Shown here: piece by piece, positions 12,215 through 31,662 of the stretch | Layout: every line of letters begins with the position of its first letter | How positions within the stretch are numbered: position 1 is the stretch's first letter | Origin: Pseudorasbora parva | Lineage: Eukaryota > Chordata > Actinopteri > Cypriniformes > Gobionidae | Length of the DNA stretch: 64,000 nucleotides | Direction of reading: 5' to 3' | NCBI RefSeq assembly: GCF_024679245.1 | Contig: NC_090172.1 | Span: forward strand, 44,716,054 to 44,780,053 | The notes under the pieces: model-generated | What the model was told of the DNA's origin: nothing | The model's database searches: none | What the model saw: only the letters and a program-made list of their open reading frames with translations | Made by a program: the position numbers and the translations under genes

Positions 12215-12310
12215 CAACATATTGCAAAAAACAGAAGGAGAGGGGAAGGCAGGCCACTTGTCCTATATGGTGTGTACTCGGGCAAAAAAAACCCCCACAA
12301 ACCTAGACTC

Positions 12311-12312
12311 AC

Positions 12313-12362
<50 letters not shown>

Positions 12363-12365
12363 CCC

Positions 12366-12441
<76 letters not shown>
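12311..12441. repeat. Compound microsatellite (TC)n-C23-(CA)n
   Basis: About 50 bp of TC, a run of roughly 22 C, then about 60 bp of CA. The three overlapping open frames here (SLSLSL-PPPP-THTHTH and CVCVCV-GGGG-ERERER) are translations of the repeat. The C-run, the purine/pyrimidine TC tract and the CA tract could all adopt non-B DNA. Confidence 0.98.
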
Positions 12442-12442
<1 letters not shown>

Positions 12443-13913
12443 CTCATTTGGTCCCTCAGCTGGGTCCTCTGTCAGGGTCACAGCCATTTACTCTGTCCCA
12501 TCCATCAGCACAGACTACACATGATCGTTACCCACACACCCACCCTCACAAATACAACTCTTAGCCTCAGATATATTCTCTCAAACACCAAACACACAAC
12601 ACACATTTGCTCTTAATTGAATGCCTTATATGGCGAAAAAAAAATCTCAGTTAATGTTTCTTGTCTTACATTCAATTATGAATGACGTGAAAAAGCAAAA
12701 GCTAAATTTAGCAAAAAGGTAGTAGTTTGCCTCACTGAATACTACTATTGGTCATTTCCCTTTTTTGTGTCAAATATGAAATGTTGAGCTCCTTCTTACC
12801 ACACACTCTTTCTGGCCATGCTGGCATTCCTGCTCAGCTTGTGTGAAGAGTATATACAGTATATCCCACCTTTGATTCAAATGGCAGTCTCAAACATTTT
12901 GATATTGTCAAGTTCTGAAAGCCTGCTGAAAGAGACCGTCCTAAAATTTAACTTTCACCCTAAACATATATATCTGCAGATAGCTCAGTTCACTACTTTC
13001 ATTAGAAACTAATTGCAATTTGGCTGTATGGTTCTGTGAAGATCAATAATAGTAATTATTAAATGTTTTAATAATTATGAAGAGCTTTAACCAATATATT
13101 AGTCCCCTTTTAGTCAATAATTGTATACCCAAAACTCATATTTGATCACCAAAATACTGTGAAAAAAATTCTTCATGCCTTAAATAGCTTGAATGTAACT
13201 CTGCATGGAGCCATGGATATACAAATTAGCTGCCTCCACTCACTCACACCAGCTCAGCGATTCACTTTGTTAACTTTAGTGTAGTAGATGCTGCATGATG
13301 GCAAGTGGAAATCCTGTGTTTGAACCAGAAATTGATTCAGAAGAAGTGGAAAAGTGAACTATACATGCTCGCCTACAAGTTGATATATCAGAATGGTAAT
13401 GCATTTTATGTATCACTCTTTACAACATTGGACACATAACCATATTTAATATGATTGATTAGGCTTTTGCTTGATTACGTTATCAAAGCTAATAATGTGT
13501 TGCTAGTGTTACACAAATCATGTTCCTGTTTAACATCTCAGTCAACTGCCTTTTAAAAACAGTTCGAACAACTTAGAGCATTTGTGGAGAAATATTAATA
13601 TCATTAATGATAATCTAAGTCATAGGATATTCATTCATACATGTCAAACTATGGTTTTGAACACAAGGTCAACTTGGTCTGAAGTGCTGGCTTTGTTAAT
13701 TCCAACTCCAGCTTACATATAGTGGCCCATAGAAACAGTTGCTAATAAATCCATATGTATATCTAGGATCCTAACAACAACCACAGCAGTGTGTAATGGA
13801 GTATGCTTCAATTCTTAATTTAAAAAAAAAAAACATACTGTTGAAATTTGTGTTATGGAAATGGGGTTCTTTTCAGTGTATGTGTAGTTCGATAAACACC
13901 AAACTCTTTAAAT
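12442..13913. other. Unique DNA, no gene seen
   Basis: AT-rich sequence with no repeat family or coding signature. The 12818-13012 frame shows no domain. Confidence 0.5.
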
Positions 13914-14130
13914 ATGCCGCTCAGACATGACAGACAGCAGTATATGGAGTCTGTGGCGTATATGCACGCCAAAGCTCTGGAGAGGGGAGCAGAAATCCAA
14001 ACAAATCAATGCAGGCCGAGCCCCGGAGAGACGGGAGCCTCCACCACCGCCAATTACTGCAGCGCAGAAACAAACACAGTGGAAGTGAACTGGAAGAGAA
14101 GGCAAAGTCTGCTGCTAGCAGGTAAAGCTG
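13914..14130 (+). other. GC-rich exon-like block with splice donor
   Basis: Open frame from ATG 13914 (MPLRHDRQQYMESVAY...) continues past a good donor, gctagcag|gtaaagc, near 14121. The block is clearly richer in G+C and CpG than its surroundings (gccgagccccggagagacgg) and contains CAATTA. The peptide matches no family I know. It may be a real exon, a promoter-proximal block or conserved noncoding DNA; an unused open frame by chance is also possible. Frames on the minus strand (13908-14105, 13921-14187) are its shadows. Confidence 0.3.
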
Positions 14131-14285
14131 TAGTTTTGCATGTGCGTGAGGCCGGGGAGGGGAAGTGGGGGGTCTGGATAGACTCACACAGGCAGGTTTG
14201 CTGGGTCTGGCAGTGCAGGCAGGCCACTCTGTAATTTACAGAGGTGGAATGCAGCATGCAGCCGCGGGTGCTAATTACAGAGTGT

Positions 14286-14288
<3 letters not shown>

Positions 14289-14350
<62 letters not shown>

Positions 14351-14373
14351 TCTCTTTCTCTCTCTCTCTCTCT
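14289..14373. repeat. (TC)n microsatellite
   Basis: About 85 bp of TC with interruptions near 14346-14357. The long frames at 14054-14536 (minus) and 14165-14539 (plus) are mostly its translation. Confidence 0.97.
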
Positions 14374-16372
14374 GACTGTGAGCCAGCCGACCAAAACCAG
14401 CCGACTCCCACACTGCTCCGCTGTCAACTGCAACCTTCAGACAAAATGCAGGAGTGCGTGCACACACACAAGGACAGCTGTTTGGATAACATCCATGACT
14501 CAGGTGACCATCCACCTCACCCACATAAAGGTTCAATAGTATGTAAAGAACATTGTAATAAACCCCATTACAAAGCCACTGGAAATGGACAGGCAGTACT
14601 TATAAGACTATTCATCTCTTTTGAATGGAATCTTGTCTTGTTGTTATGTTTTTTTTACCAGCGACTAGTAAGGTCTTATAGCATTCTCTTTTGGATGGCG
14701 CCAATCTCTCCAGTCATGGCATGTGTATTGATGCCTGTGTTCATGGAGACCATATTCTTTGAAATCCATCAATGAACAGTATCCCTTCCACTAAGTGGAA
14801 ATGCACTTTGTGTCCCAATTATTCATACACACATATCCAAGAACACTCCCATTACCAAAGAGGCAAAACCACACAAACGTATTAAATTCCATCACATATA
14901 CAGAGTGTGCACTATGCACCTAGACAGCAACAGTGTCCGTTCTGCCCACTAATCATATTGTGTTTAATTACAGGAGTTGGATTATACTGGAGAAACCCAA
15001 GGTCAGCAGGACAAGAGCCCAGACTCACTTAGGGAAACATCCACCCCTTCAGTGGTCAAATTCAACGTTTCCTCCTTTTAGATTTTAATGAGACTAAAAT
15101 TAAGAAAGCAGAGAGAAGAGGACGGAAGACAAACTGTTTTGCGCTTGACACGTTTGTTATGAGGTTTTGCCAGACCTTCAATGAGGTGAAGTGCTAATTC
15201 CAATACTTGCTGTCTCATGCAAACATGTCTTTTCTAAATATGATTACAGCCTATTAATGATTTTGTTGCAAAAATGTTACACCGAAAATACTGCAAACAA
15301 AATTCGAAAAGAAATCTAACCTCTTCGGTTGACTCAAGTGAAAAAACTGACATTTAACTAATAGGCTTCATTTAATCACTCCCAAGCATTAAATCAGCAG
15401 AGTTGGGTTTAGTTTAAAGAGGTTATAGGTTAATAAGTGTTTATCCAACATCATTTTTATTGTGCTCGAAAGCAGTTTACCTATAATAACACCATCATGG
15501 TAATAAGCCATCACGTTGACCGATAAGATGATTTTTTTTTTTTACTTTCTATGTTCTCTACAACCGAGGAGGATTTGCAGACTAATTTATTATGAGCTTT
15601 GGTGAAGCTGTTTATGCTTAGAGAGATAAGGCTCAGATTAAATGCTGTCCTTTATCAGCATGCAGCACATTCAAAAGACACTGTTTCAATGTAATTAATT
15701 GCCCAGAAGACAAGGTGCAAGGCAATTATTTTCCATACTTAGACATTCGTGTGAAAATATGGACAATAAGGACAGTAAGTGGGAACATAGCCAGGAACAG
15801 AGTTCTTTGTTTTGCCTCCGGTTGAGTCTCAAAATCTACTGATCTGTCTACCTAGACAGCTTTTTTGGCATGAGATGAGTCTGCTGAACCGACCTCGAAC
15901 ATGCCTAATAATAAACCCAAAATGTAAATCACTAGATTTAGAGACATAAGCTGTGTCTGAAATTGCCCATTCCATCATTAATCACTACATAGTATAAGGT
16001 GGTTGAGTGCACTATATCAGCAAGGACTGAACAAAATGAAGTGAGTGAATTCAGATGCTGACATAGCCATCGAGTGAGTCGTGTAGGGCTACCTAATGAT
16101 GACCCTAGAAAATAATGAATGAATGCCTGTTAATGGCTTGTCAAGAATAATGGCCCATTACTACGTAGAAAACAATCAGTCTAGCATGAAGAACAGCAAT
16201 ATTGCAAATCATATATTATTAATCCTTAATTGAAGTTACTTTTCGCATGGGTTAGATAGCCAGCATATTTTAGCTTTTCTCTAATTGGTTTGTTGTTATC
16301 CCATTATATGCCTTGTTTTTTTATCTGGACTTATAAGCTAGTTTATCTTTCAAAAGTTTTATGCGCAGCATA
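14374..16372. other. Unique DNA with a conserved-looking block
   Basis: No gene or repeat family. The block 15570-15730 has features typical of vertebrate conserved noncoding elements: ctttatcagcatgcagca, agagataaggctcag and taattaattgccc in close order and little low-complexity DNA. Conservation cannot be tested here. Confidence 0.35.
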
Positions 16373-16374
16373 TA

Positions 16375-17978
<1,604 letters not shown>

Positions 17979-17980
17979 TA

Positions 17981-18439
17981 TAGAAAAATATGAATAATGT
18001 CCCCTGAGGCCATTTTTATTATAGCACGTGGTCGCAGAAACATAAATTAACTATTCTAACTTTTGTTATAAGGATAAAAACACTGGTGAGAGACATGAAA
18101 TAAATGCTAGTATGTTGTTGTGGGTAAGAGTGAAATACTTACATGTGTTTTAGACTCTAAAGTGGTATACAACAAATGGCAGCACAAAGTATAATACAAC
18201 ATATAAAAATGAGTACAGCAAATAATTACCACAGTTATTATTCAACATTAATATAAATCTTACAATTATATGAAATTGATATGAAATACAATTGTTGTAC
18301 CCATATAGTGGGACTCTACACCGCTTCCTTGCTGGTAGGGAATAAAGACTACATTTTTGACTGCTCATCGCAACTGACCAATTAAAATTAAGTATTCTTC
18401 TAAGTGCCGTGCAATAAAAATTAAAATAAAAAATAATAA
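17981..18439. other. Unique DNA, no gene seen
   Basis: AT-rich sequence with no repeat family recognised. The minus frame 18150-18539 is mainly the translation of the neighbouring (AAT)n. Confidence 0.5.
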
Positions 18440-18458
18440 CAAAAACAACAACAACAAC

Positions 18459-18514
<56 letters not shown>
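18440..18514. repeat. (AAC)n(AAT)n microsatellite
   Basis: A short (AAC) run followed by about 18 AAT units. Confidence 0.97.
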
Positions 18515-18515
<1 letters not shown>

Positions 18516-18925
18516 TAAGGCAGTGCAAAACATAAACACCTAATTGTCATTTATAGACATGGGCATAATCACATGAAGAGCTAGTGATATAATAGAAATG
18601 CACTTCATCATATTATAGCCTATAGCCGATGCATTTCTCAACTAAAATACCGGTATATGCATAATTTCAAACACATTTACATCAGACAAACGCAGCATTA
18701 AAAAAATTAAAAACGACATCAAAGCAGGGGATGCTGTTGCACAAAAAGTTGTTCAAAGGAGCAAATGATGGACATAATTCAATTACAATTTGCGGATAAA
18801 GATTCAATCGCAAATTCAAACAACACCATTCTAAATGACCCCTTTCTTTCTCTCTCTAGTGTTTTGTTTTTGTGACTGAAGCAATGGTCTTGGCCTCGAT
18901 ACAGCACATGAACTTTCATAAACCT
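18515..18925. other. Unique DNA, possible intron start
   Basis: No gene or repeat family recognised. If the neighbouring minus-strand exon is real, this would be the beginning of its intron 1. Confidence 0.35.
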
Positions 18926-18927
18926 AC

Positions 18928-19265
18928 CTGGATGATGTTCAGATGAAGGTGCGGCCCCTTCCGAGAAGACTGCTGCTTTTAAAATGTGAAAATGCGATGT
19001 TTTTGCTTGTGCCCTAACTGAGAAGAAAAAAAAAGAACAAGCAAGTTGTCTTAAAAAAAAAATGTGGTCGGACTTGAGACCTGCGGACAGTAATCCAAGT
19101 GACTCTTCTTGGTTGACGTCTAGGGTTTCGGGACGAGACGCTGTGCAGCGCGTCTGAATCTCAAGCAACAAACACACACGGCTGTTTCACTCTCAGCTGT
19201 CTGTCTCCAGCTTCAGCAGACAACAAAAGTCCACCCTTTACCGTAGTGTGTTGAAGAACGGCGCC
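18928..19265 (-). promoter_or_regulatory. Candidate promoter and untranslated first exon
   Basis: On the minus strand this CpG-rich block (gcgcgtc, gacgagacgc, ggggcgccg) in AT-rich surroundings ends at catcatccag|gtaggttt, a strong splice donor with the GT at 18927-18926. No ATG occurs on the minus strand over about 340 bp, which is unlikely by chance and is typical of a 5' untranslated exon. An internal tttttttcttctcag could act as an acceptor. The reported minus frame 18779-19177 starts without ATG, runs through the donor and is not taken as coding. No downstream exon was identified, so the gene is unknown. It is the best host-gene signal in the window. Confidence 0.4.
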
Positions 19266-19289
19266 CCTAAAATAACGAATGCGTTTGCT

Positions 19290-19313
19290 TTTATTTATTT
19301 ATTTATTTATTTT
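19290..19313. repeat. (TTTA)n microsatellite
   Basis: Five to six TTTA units just upstream of the CpG-rich block as seen on the minus strand. Confidence 0.85.
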
Positions 19314-19561
19314 AGCCTATATAAGTGAATTTGTCACTATCATGTACTGAGGAAGTTGTCTCCACCAAGCAACATTTCACAATTTGGTAACTCAAAAATT
19401 AAGTGTCATTTGTTCTCATTATTTGATGCAAGGACAAGCCTATATTGTAAAATATTTATTAATCATAATGTTAGAAATATAAAAAAAAATTTTTGTTTGT
19501 TTATACTTTACAGTGCAACAAATGTTAGGCTAACAATAGAATCAGGGTAAAAAAAAAATAT

Positions 19562-20298
19562 TGGGTTAAGTTCATCCAAAAATGAAAATTCTGTCATTAA
19601 TTACTCACCATGCTGTTCTGTCATCTTCGGAACACAAATTAAGATATTGTTGAAATCTGATGGCTCAGAAAGGCCTCCATTGGCCACAATGTCATTTCCT
19701 CTCTCAAGACCTATAAAAGGTCGGCTATAAAAGACGTTGTTACAAAGCCCATCTCACTACAGTAGTTCTACAATCATTTTATGAAGCGACGAGAATCTAG
19801 TTTTTGTGCATAAAAAACCTAAATAACAACTTAAATAGCCTAGTGATGACCGATTTCAAAACACTTATTCCTGAAGCTTCTGAGTTTCAGCGTATCGTTT
19901 CATGTAAAACCACCAAACTGCTGAAATCAAGTGACCTTGGCGATCCGAACCGCTGATTCCATACGCTGATTCATAAAGCTCCAGATTTACGAAGCGGTGT
20001 TTTGAAATAGGTCATCAGTCACTATCACTATATATGTCGTTATTTCGCTTCTTTTTTTTTTACGCACAAAAACTATCATCGTTTCATTAAATTATTGAAG
20101 AACCACTGTAGTGAGATGAACTTTATAATGACATCTTTAGTGCCCTTTATGGGTCTTGAGAACGGAAATGACACTGGTGTCAATGGAGGCTTTGTCAAGA
20201 AAAATATCTTAGTTTGTGTTCTGAAGATGAACAAATGTCTCGATATGTCTTGAAATGTAAGTAAATAATGACAGAATTTAAATTTTTGGATGAATTTT
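19562..20298. mobile_element. TTAA-type foldback element, AGGGTTAGTTCACCC family, copy 1
   Basis: Degraded copy running from tgggttaagttcatccaaaa to aatttttggatgaatttta. The two halves are inverted: gtcatttcctctctcaagac pairs with cttgagaacggaaatgacac, and catctcactacagtagttct pairs with accactgtagtgagatg. It belongs to the same internal subfamily as 28784-29546. No coding capacity. Confidence 0.8.
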
Positions 20299-20388
20299 AA
20301 ATACTCTTAAAAATGCTGGATTGTTTCAAACCATGGTTGGGTCAAATATGGAAAAACCCACCGTTGATTTTTGAAACAACCCAGCTTT
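20299..20388. repeat. Fragment of an 'aacccagc' MITE
   Basis: ctcttaaaaatgctggattg on the left and gaaacaacccagctttttg on the right resemble the ends of the hairpin MITE at 55308-55537. The interior is decayed. Confidence 0.45.
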
Positions 20389-20429
<41 letters not shown>

Positions 20430-20440
20430 GGTGTTGGTGT
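20389..20440. repeat. (GTT)n microsatellite
   Basis: About 14 GTT units with a variant gtgttggtgt tail. Confidence 0.95.
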
Positions 20441-21421
<981 letters not shown>

Positions 21422-21650
21422 TACGCTCTTAAAAAGAAAGGTTCTTTATTGGCATCTATGATTCTATGAAGAACCACAGATACCATAAAGAACAGGAAAA
21501 GGGTTTTTTAGATTATTAAAATGTTCTTAACAATTGAAAAAAGATGGTTCTTTTAAGAACTGTTCACTGAAAGGTTCTTTGGGGAATGCAAAATCGTTAT
21601 TTTGTGGCATCATGCAAGAAACCCATTTTGGAACCGTTATTATTATCTCT
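21422..21650. mobile_element. Palindromic MITE of the 'aaggttcttt' type
   Basis: The left half has ctcttaaaaagaaaggttct and tatgaagaacc; the right half has ttcttttaagaac, gaaaggttctttggggaa and cattttggaacc. The arrangement of repeated ggttctt / aagaacc words is an imperfect palindrome, as in a common fish MITE. The right terminus is poorly preserved. Confidence 0.6.
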
Positions 21651-22891
21651 GAGGAAAAAAACTAATGGTAAATAACTTTCAAATATTTGACGGCTGACAA
21701 ATCCAGTGTGTGTGTGTGTGTCAGCCAGGTTGGTACAACACCTTGTAAACATCTTTGTTTCCAGTGGAACTGATAAGAAAACCTGTGTTCTTTTACTCAT
21801 GGAAATTGCCTAAAGTCAGTCAATCAGATTAGAGTTTACTAGACTGAAAAAGTGCATTCCGGTTTTATGCGCAATATTCATCAGACGGTCAATGAACGGC
21901 CAGACCGAGGCTGAGACTATCATCACCGTGCCCTTAAGCAAGGCACATAAACCCAATTAAGTTGCTTTAAGGAGATGCTATGATTTGATGTGTCAACAAA
22001 AATCTCTAATTAAGTAATCAATTTGCCAGTAAAAGCTTTCAATTAACCATTGCCATTATACTGCTTTTATCAGCATGCAAATGATCAGTGCAATCATTCT
22101 GGGAAACAAAATATTATTGTGGATACAAATTTGAAATACGGATGTTTGTCTGTGTGCATTCTCACAGACGTCGCAGTAGAGGCGTTCGGGTGCTGCATGA
22201 GGCCCAAGAGAGCCACTCACTTGCAGAGTAAATGATGGATCTTTGGTGGGAGCATTCAAGTGAGTCTGCTATTGCTGATGTTAGAGTTTCTAGGCTAGAT
22301 GCGTCATCATCCTCATCACTCACAATGAATGCTGATCAGTGTTTTTGAAAATGAGTTATGAACATTTGAGAAAACGGTGTCTGAACACCAAGGATTTTTG
22401 GTGATGTTGAAACTCATAGTTCTTAGGCATTAAGAAGAAGCATTAAACATTTAGTCTCTAATCTTGTGTCATTTTAAGTTTTGAGGTCAGAATTGATTGC
22501 CCCCAGCTGGTTTGAAGTGGGACACGCATATGGACCACTTGGGGTTATCTCAGAATTGTGACAGCAAAAAAAAAAAAAAAAAAATCAGCTCTGTCCTTGT
22601 CCTTGGTTCTCATGGTAACAGAGGCAAGAAAAGTGATGCACAGCAAAGCAGTAGAGAAGAATGACAGCGGAGGATTACGCACCAGTATGAGGCATAAACC
22701 GCTATTATAGCAAGTAGCAAAAGAGTCAACTTGTCAACTTTTCTAGGATTGTCACCCTGGAAAGTAGTCCTTAATGAGAAAAAATAAAAAATAAAACACT
22801 GCGCAAGCACTTTTTTAATGTTAGTCATATGAGACTAATCTTAGAACTTTACTGAGGGAATATTGGCTGATTTTGGATACTTATTTCTACA
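21651..22891. other. Unique DNA with a conserved-looking block
   Basis: A (TG)8 run lies near 21706-21721. The block 21940-22160 is rich in AATTA and ATGCAAAT cores (ctaattaagtaatcaatttg; tttatcagcatgcaaatgat), resembling vertebrate regulatory DNA with homeodomain and POU sites. An A-run sits at 22566-22583. The minus frame 22610-22828 has no domain. Confidence 0.35.
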
Positions 22892-22895
22892 TTAA

Positions 22896-23525
22896 GGGTT
22901 AGTTCACCCAAAAATGAAATTGATGTCATTAATGACTAACTGACCCTTATGTCGTTCCACACCCGTAAGAACTCAGTTCATCTTTGGAACACAGTTTAAG
23001 ATATTTTATATTTAGTCCGAGAGCTTATCCAAGTGAATACACACTATGCTGTCCATGTAAAGGTAAGGTTTGTGTTCAATCCTCAAAGATTCAATCGGTT
23101 GTGAATCAGTGTATTGATTCATGATTCGGATCAAAAACTGCTGAAATCACGTGACACTGGCGATCCGAATCATTGATCGATTCACTGATTCATAACCGTT
23201 TGAATCTTTATTTGAGGATTGAACACAAACGTGGAAGAGAAGACAATACTGAATAAAATCGTAGCTTTTATTATTTTTGGACCAAAATGTGTTTTCGATT
23301 CTTCAAGAGATTCTAATTAAATAACTGATGTCACATATGGACTACTTTGATGATGTTTTTATTCCCTTTCTGGACATGGATAGTATAGTGTGTATACACG
23401 CTCTCTGACTAAATATAAAATATCTTAAACTGTGTTCTGAAGATGAACGGAGGTCTTACGGGTGTGGAACGACATTAGGGGGAGTCATTAATGACATCAA
23501 TTTCATTTTTGGATGAACTAACCCT
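22896..23525. mobile_element. TTAA-type foldback element, AGGGTTAGTTCACCC family, copy 2
   Basis: Ends agggttagttcacccaaaa and ggatgaactaacccttt. TTAA abuts both sides, with one base lost on the left (cattaaggg). The halves are inverted: gtcgttccacacccgtaag pairs with cttacgggtgtggaacgac. The interior shares tgtgttcaatcctc and ggactactttgatgatg with the copy at 34966-35401. No coding capacity. Confidence 0.88.
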
Positions 23526-23529
23526 TTAA

Positions 23530-25030
23530 CTTTGTCATCATCAAATACTTAAACATTAATTTCTATGTTTCATTTTTAAGACACGATTAACTATTTTAGA
23601 TTAAGGCTTCTGTCTTTATTCAACCCCTGTTCGGAAAACAGTCCCTTAGCTTTTTATTTCAAATTTACTTAGTACTTAGATAAAGTAGTAAGAAATTGAA
23701 ATATTAGCCATTTACCAGTTATCAACCCTAACATAAAAATATTTTTTCTGCTTATCATATTGTCCAGAAGTAAATGAACAGTGCATTTCTAGTTCCAACT
23801 GAGAAGGAGAAAGAGAAACTCATACATCAATTATTCCATTTCAAAGGAAAGGCAAGTAAATAAGAGGTGATTGAGAATGCAGGACCATGAATAGGGGAGG
23901 AGCAGGGGAGCCGGAATTTGTTCCGAAAAATGGTGCCGCCAAACTGATAAGAGTGTGTGATAACGTTGACAGAGGGAGACAGCAGGGGACAAGAGGCAGA
24001 CATGAGGGCAAGTGATGACAAGCAGAGGCTCATGCCCGCATACACTTGCATTTATTCACATACGCAGAGACGAAGCGAATCCCATTTGAGCAACTATACT
24101 GAAATAACTTTGAAGAAATGTAGATTATTTTGTATACATAATGTTTATTTTCTAAAATATAAAACCTGTCTATATAGAATGTTTATACACTTTCATAAAT
24201 GCCATTTCTAATGCTCATGAATTTACACAATTCTTATGTACTAAAGTCTACATGTTGACTTTTTATACACTTTCACATTACATTGTTTTAGGAAATGAAG
24301 AATGAGTAGCATATAATGTGAAAAGAAGGGTGTATGTTTCTTATTACTCTTATGATAGGGTTACATAACTAGACATGCAGGGTCACCCCAGTTGTGATGC
24401 TCCTGCAATGTAAAAGTGTCGGATTGTTAAAGTCACGATGAAGCGGAAGTATAGCGACAGACCCTTTCTTTGTGGACACCTGGTCCAGTCCATTGGTTGA
24501 TGATTGCATGGAAATTAATATGAATGCGAGTTTCTAACTTTTCTGATTTTAAGAACTATAAGGGACTACGTTCCCTTAACACGATACGTTAACGATACCT
24601 TAACACGATACCCTTTTCAACTAAAAACAGTAAACTTTTAATGCGTTTTGGCTGTTCATTTACACAACTACAGCATTTAGGGTGACAGAAAATGTAAACT
24701 TTTGAAAATGGGATTCAAAGTAAAAAAATATTTTAAACGATACCTCCGCACATCCATTATTGATGTAACCTATTTAATCTAACCCTAACCCCATTTGTAT
24801 TAATTATGAGAAAGGAAAAAAAATCTATGCAACATGCATTTAGAAATTGTAGACTTTTAATATCAAACTGTACCCTTTTTAATTTCCTTGGTCAATTTTA
24901 TAAGGTTAAGTCTTATACAAATAAATAAAGATTAGTAAATTGATCCACTGTGTTGTCTAACTGAGATAATGTCCTAGAAGTCAATACAGCAAATATCATT
25001 ACTCTGCTAATAATACATTTGTAGTGCCAG
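23530..25030. other. Unique DNA, no gene seen
   Basis: The frames at 23827-24051 (minus) and 23957-24211 (plus) overlap on opposite strands and have no domain. A short cgatacgttaacgatacctt direct repeat lies near 24580-24610. Confidence 0.5.
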
Positions 25031-25311
25031 AGTGTGCAATGTCGTGGAATGTATATGCCAAAACTTGTTTTGGCGTGCATATGATAAGCTGTTTTTCGCG
25101 TGCATTTGATACGCACTTTATGGCGTATATATGACACGCTCTTGGGTAGGTTTAGGGTGGTGGGGTGGGGGGTTCGTATGTATAATACGCCATAAAATGC
25201 GTATCATATGCACGCGAAAAACAGCGTGCCATACATGCTAAAATGAGTTTTGGCGTATACATTCCACGACATTGCACACTCGTACTATTTATACGCATTT
25301 TTGTGAGAATA
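25031..25311. mobile_element. Palindromic non-autonomous element, copy 2
   Basis: Same family as 2892-3155 and 31339-31655. The palindrome arms gtgcaatgtcgtggaatgta and tacattccacgacattgcac are perfect, and the G-rich centre is shared. The outer left arm (CAACACGATCTC...) is missing while the right outer arm is present, so no 7-bp duplication can be seen. The minus frame 25152-25442 lies partly in it. Confidence 0.8.
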
Positions 25312-28585
<3,274 letters not shown>

Positions 28586-28745
28586 ACATTCTCACACCCA
28601 ACTCGTCACATATGGACGCTTGACCAGGACCCCTTGTCGTCACTTTTCAATGAACTGGGCGTACCTTTATCGTCAATTTTCGACGCGCTGGGTGCTCCAT
28701 TCATTTCAATGAGAAACCTGGTCAAGTGTCCATGTCAAGAATGTG
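28586..28745. repeat. Short palindromic repeat
   Basis: catatggacgcttgaccagg on the left pairs with cctggtcaagtgtccatg on the right, and acattctcacacc with aagaatgtgt. The centre has ttgtcgtcacttttcaatg and tcgtcaattttcgacg. A non-coding dispersed repeat of about 160 bp. Confidence 0.65.
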
Positions 28746-28783
28746 TTGCAAATCCACATTAATGTTTAACTCTGTTTAGTTAA

Positions 28784-29546
28784 AGGGTTAGTTCACCCAA
28801 AAATAAAAATTCTGTCTTTAATTACTTACCCCCATGTCGTTCGACACCTGTAAGACCTCTGTTTATCTTTGAAACACAAATGAAGATATTTTTGTTGAAA
28901 TCTGATGGCTCAGAAAGGCCTTCATTGACACCAATGTCATTTCCTCTCTCAAGACCCATAAAGGCACTAAAGACGTTGTTACAAAGCCCATCTTACTACA
29001 GTGGCTGTACAATCATTTTATGAAGCCACGAGATTAGTCTTTTGTACTAAAAAAAACCCTAAATAACGACTTATATAGTGATGGGCCGATTTCAAAACAA
29101 AGTTTCGAACATTATGAATCAGCATATCGATTCATGATTCAGATCGCCAATGTCACATGATTTCAGCAGTTTGGCAGTTGAACACACAATCCGAATCATA
29201 AATCGATACGCTAATTCATAACCGTTCTAAACATTGTTTTGAAATCGGCCCATCACTATATAATTCGTTATTTAGTTTGTTTTGAGCACAAAAACTATTC
29301 TCCTCGCTTCATAAAATGATTGTAGAGCCACTGTAGTGAGATGGGCTTTGTAACGACGTCTTCAGTGCCTTTATGGTCTTGAGAGAGGAAATGACACTGG
29401 TGTCAATGGAGGCCTTTCTGAGCCATCGGATTTCAACAAAATATCCTCATTTGTGTTCTGAAGATGAACGGAGGTCTTACGGGTGTTGAACAACATTAGG
29501 GTAAGTAATTAAAGACAGGATTTTCATTTTTGGGTGAACTAACCCT
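28784..29546. mobile_element. TTAA-flanked foldback element, AGGGTTAGTTCACCC family, copy 3
   Basis: The best-preserved copy: 763 bp, ends agggttagttcacccaaaa and tttgggtgaactaaccct, perfect TTAA at 28780-28783 and 29547-29550. The arms are about 350 bp each and nearly complementary (gtcatttcctctctcaagac / cttgagagaggaaatgacac). No coding capacity, so it was mobilised in trans. Confidence 0.92.
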
Positions 29547-29550
29547 TTAA

Positions 29551-31331
<1,781 letters not shown>

Positions 31332-31338
31332 GCCACAC

Positions 31339-31655
31339 CAACACGATCTCATGGTCATGCGTATACGAGTTTGCAATCTCGTGGAATGTATACGCCAAAA
31401 TGAGTTTTGGCGTGCGTATGGTACGCGGTTTTTCGCGTGCATATGATACGCACTTTATGGTGTGCATATGACACGCTCTTGGGTAGGTTTAGGGTGGTGG
31501 GGTGGGGGGTTCGTATGTATAATACGCCATAAAGTGCGTATCATATGCACGTTAAAAACCGCGTACCATAAGCACGCCAAAACTCATTTTGGCGTATACA
31601 TTCCACGAGATTGCAAACTCGTACTATTTATACGCATTTTCGTGAAATCCGTCTC
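31339..31655. mobile_element. Palindromic non-autonomous element, copy 3
   Basis: The longest copy (317 bp). Begins CAACACGATCTCATGG and is flanked by GCCACAC at 31332-31338 and 31656-31662, a perfect 7-bp duplication. Arms gtttgcaatctcgtggaatg and cattccacgagattgcaaac pair exactly. The frames at 31222-31467 and 31462-31665 are repeat translations; the peptide MHMTRSWVGLGWWGGGF appears here and in copy 1. Confidence 0.85.
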
Positions 31656-31662
31656 GCCACAC

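Noticed and set aside
12222..12616. Overlapping 74-114 codon frames with SLSLSL, PPPP and THTHTH runs
   Set aside because: Pure translations of the TC, C and CA tracts in several frames and both strands.
13908..14536. Minus-strand frames of 65, 88 and 160 codons
   Set aside because: Opposite-strand readings of the GC-rich block and of the TC tract; no coding signature.
24775..24795. Telomere-like ctaaccctaacccc
   Set aside because: Only two partial units; such words also occur in fish MITEs.
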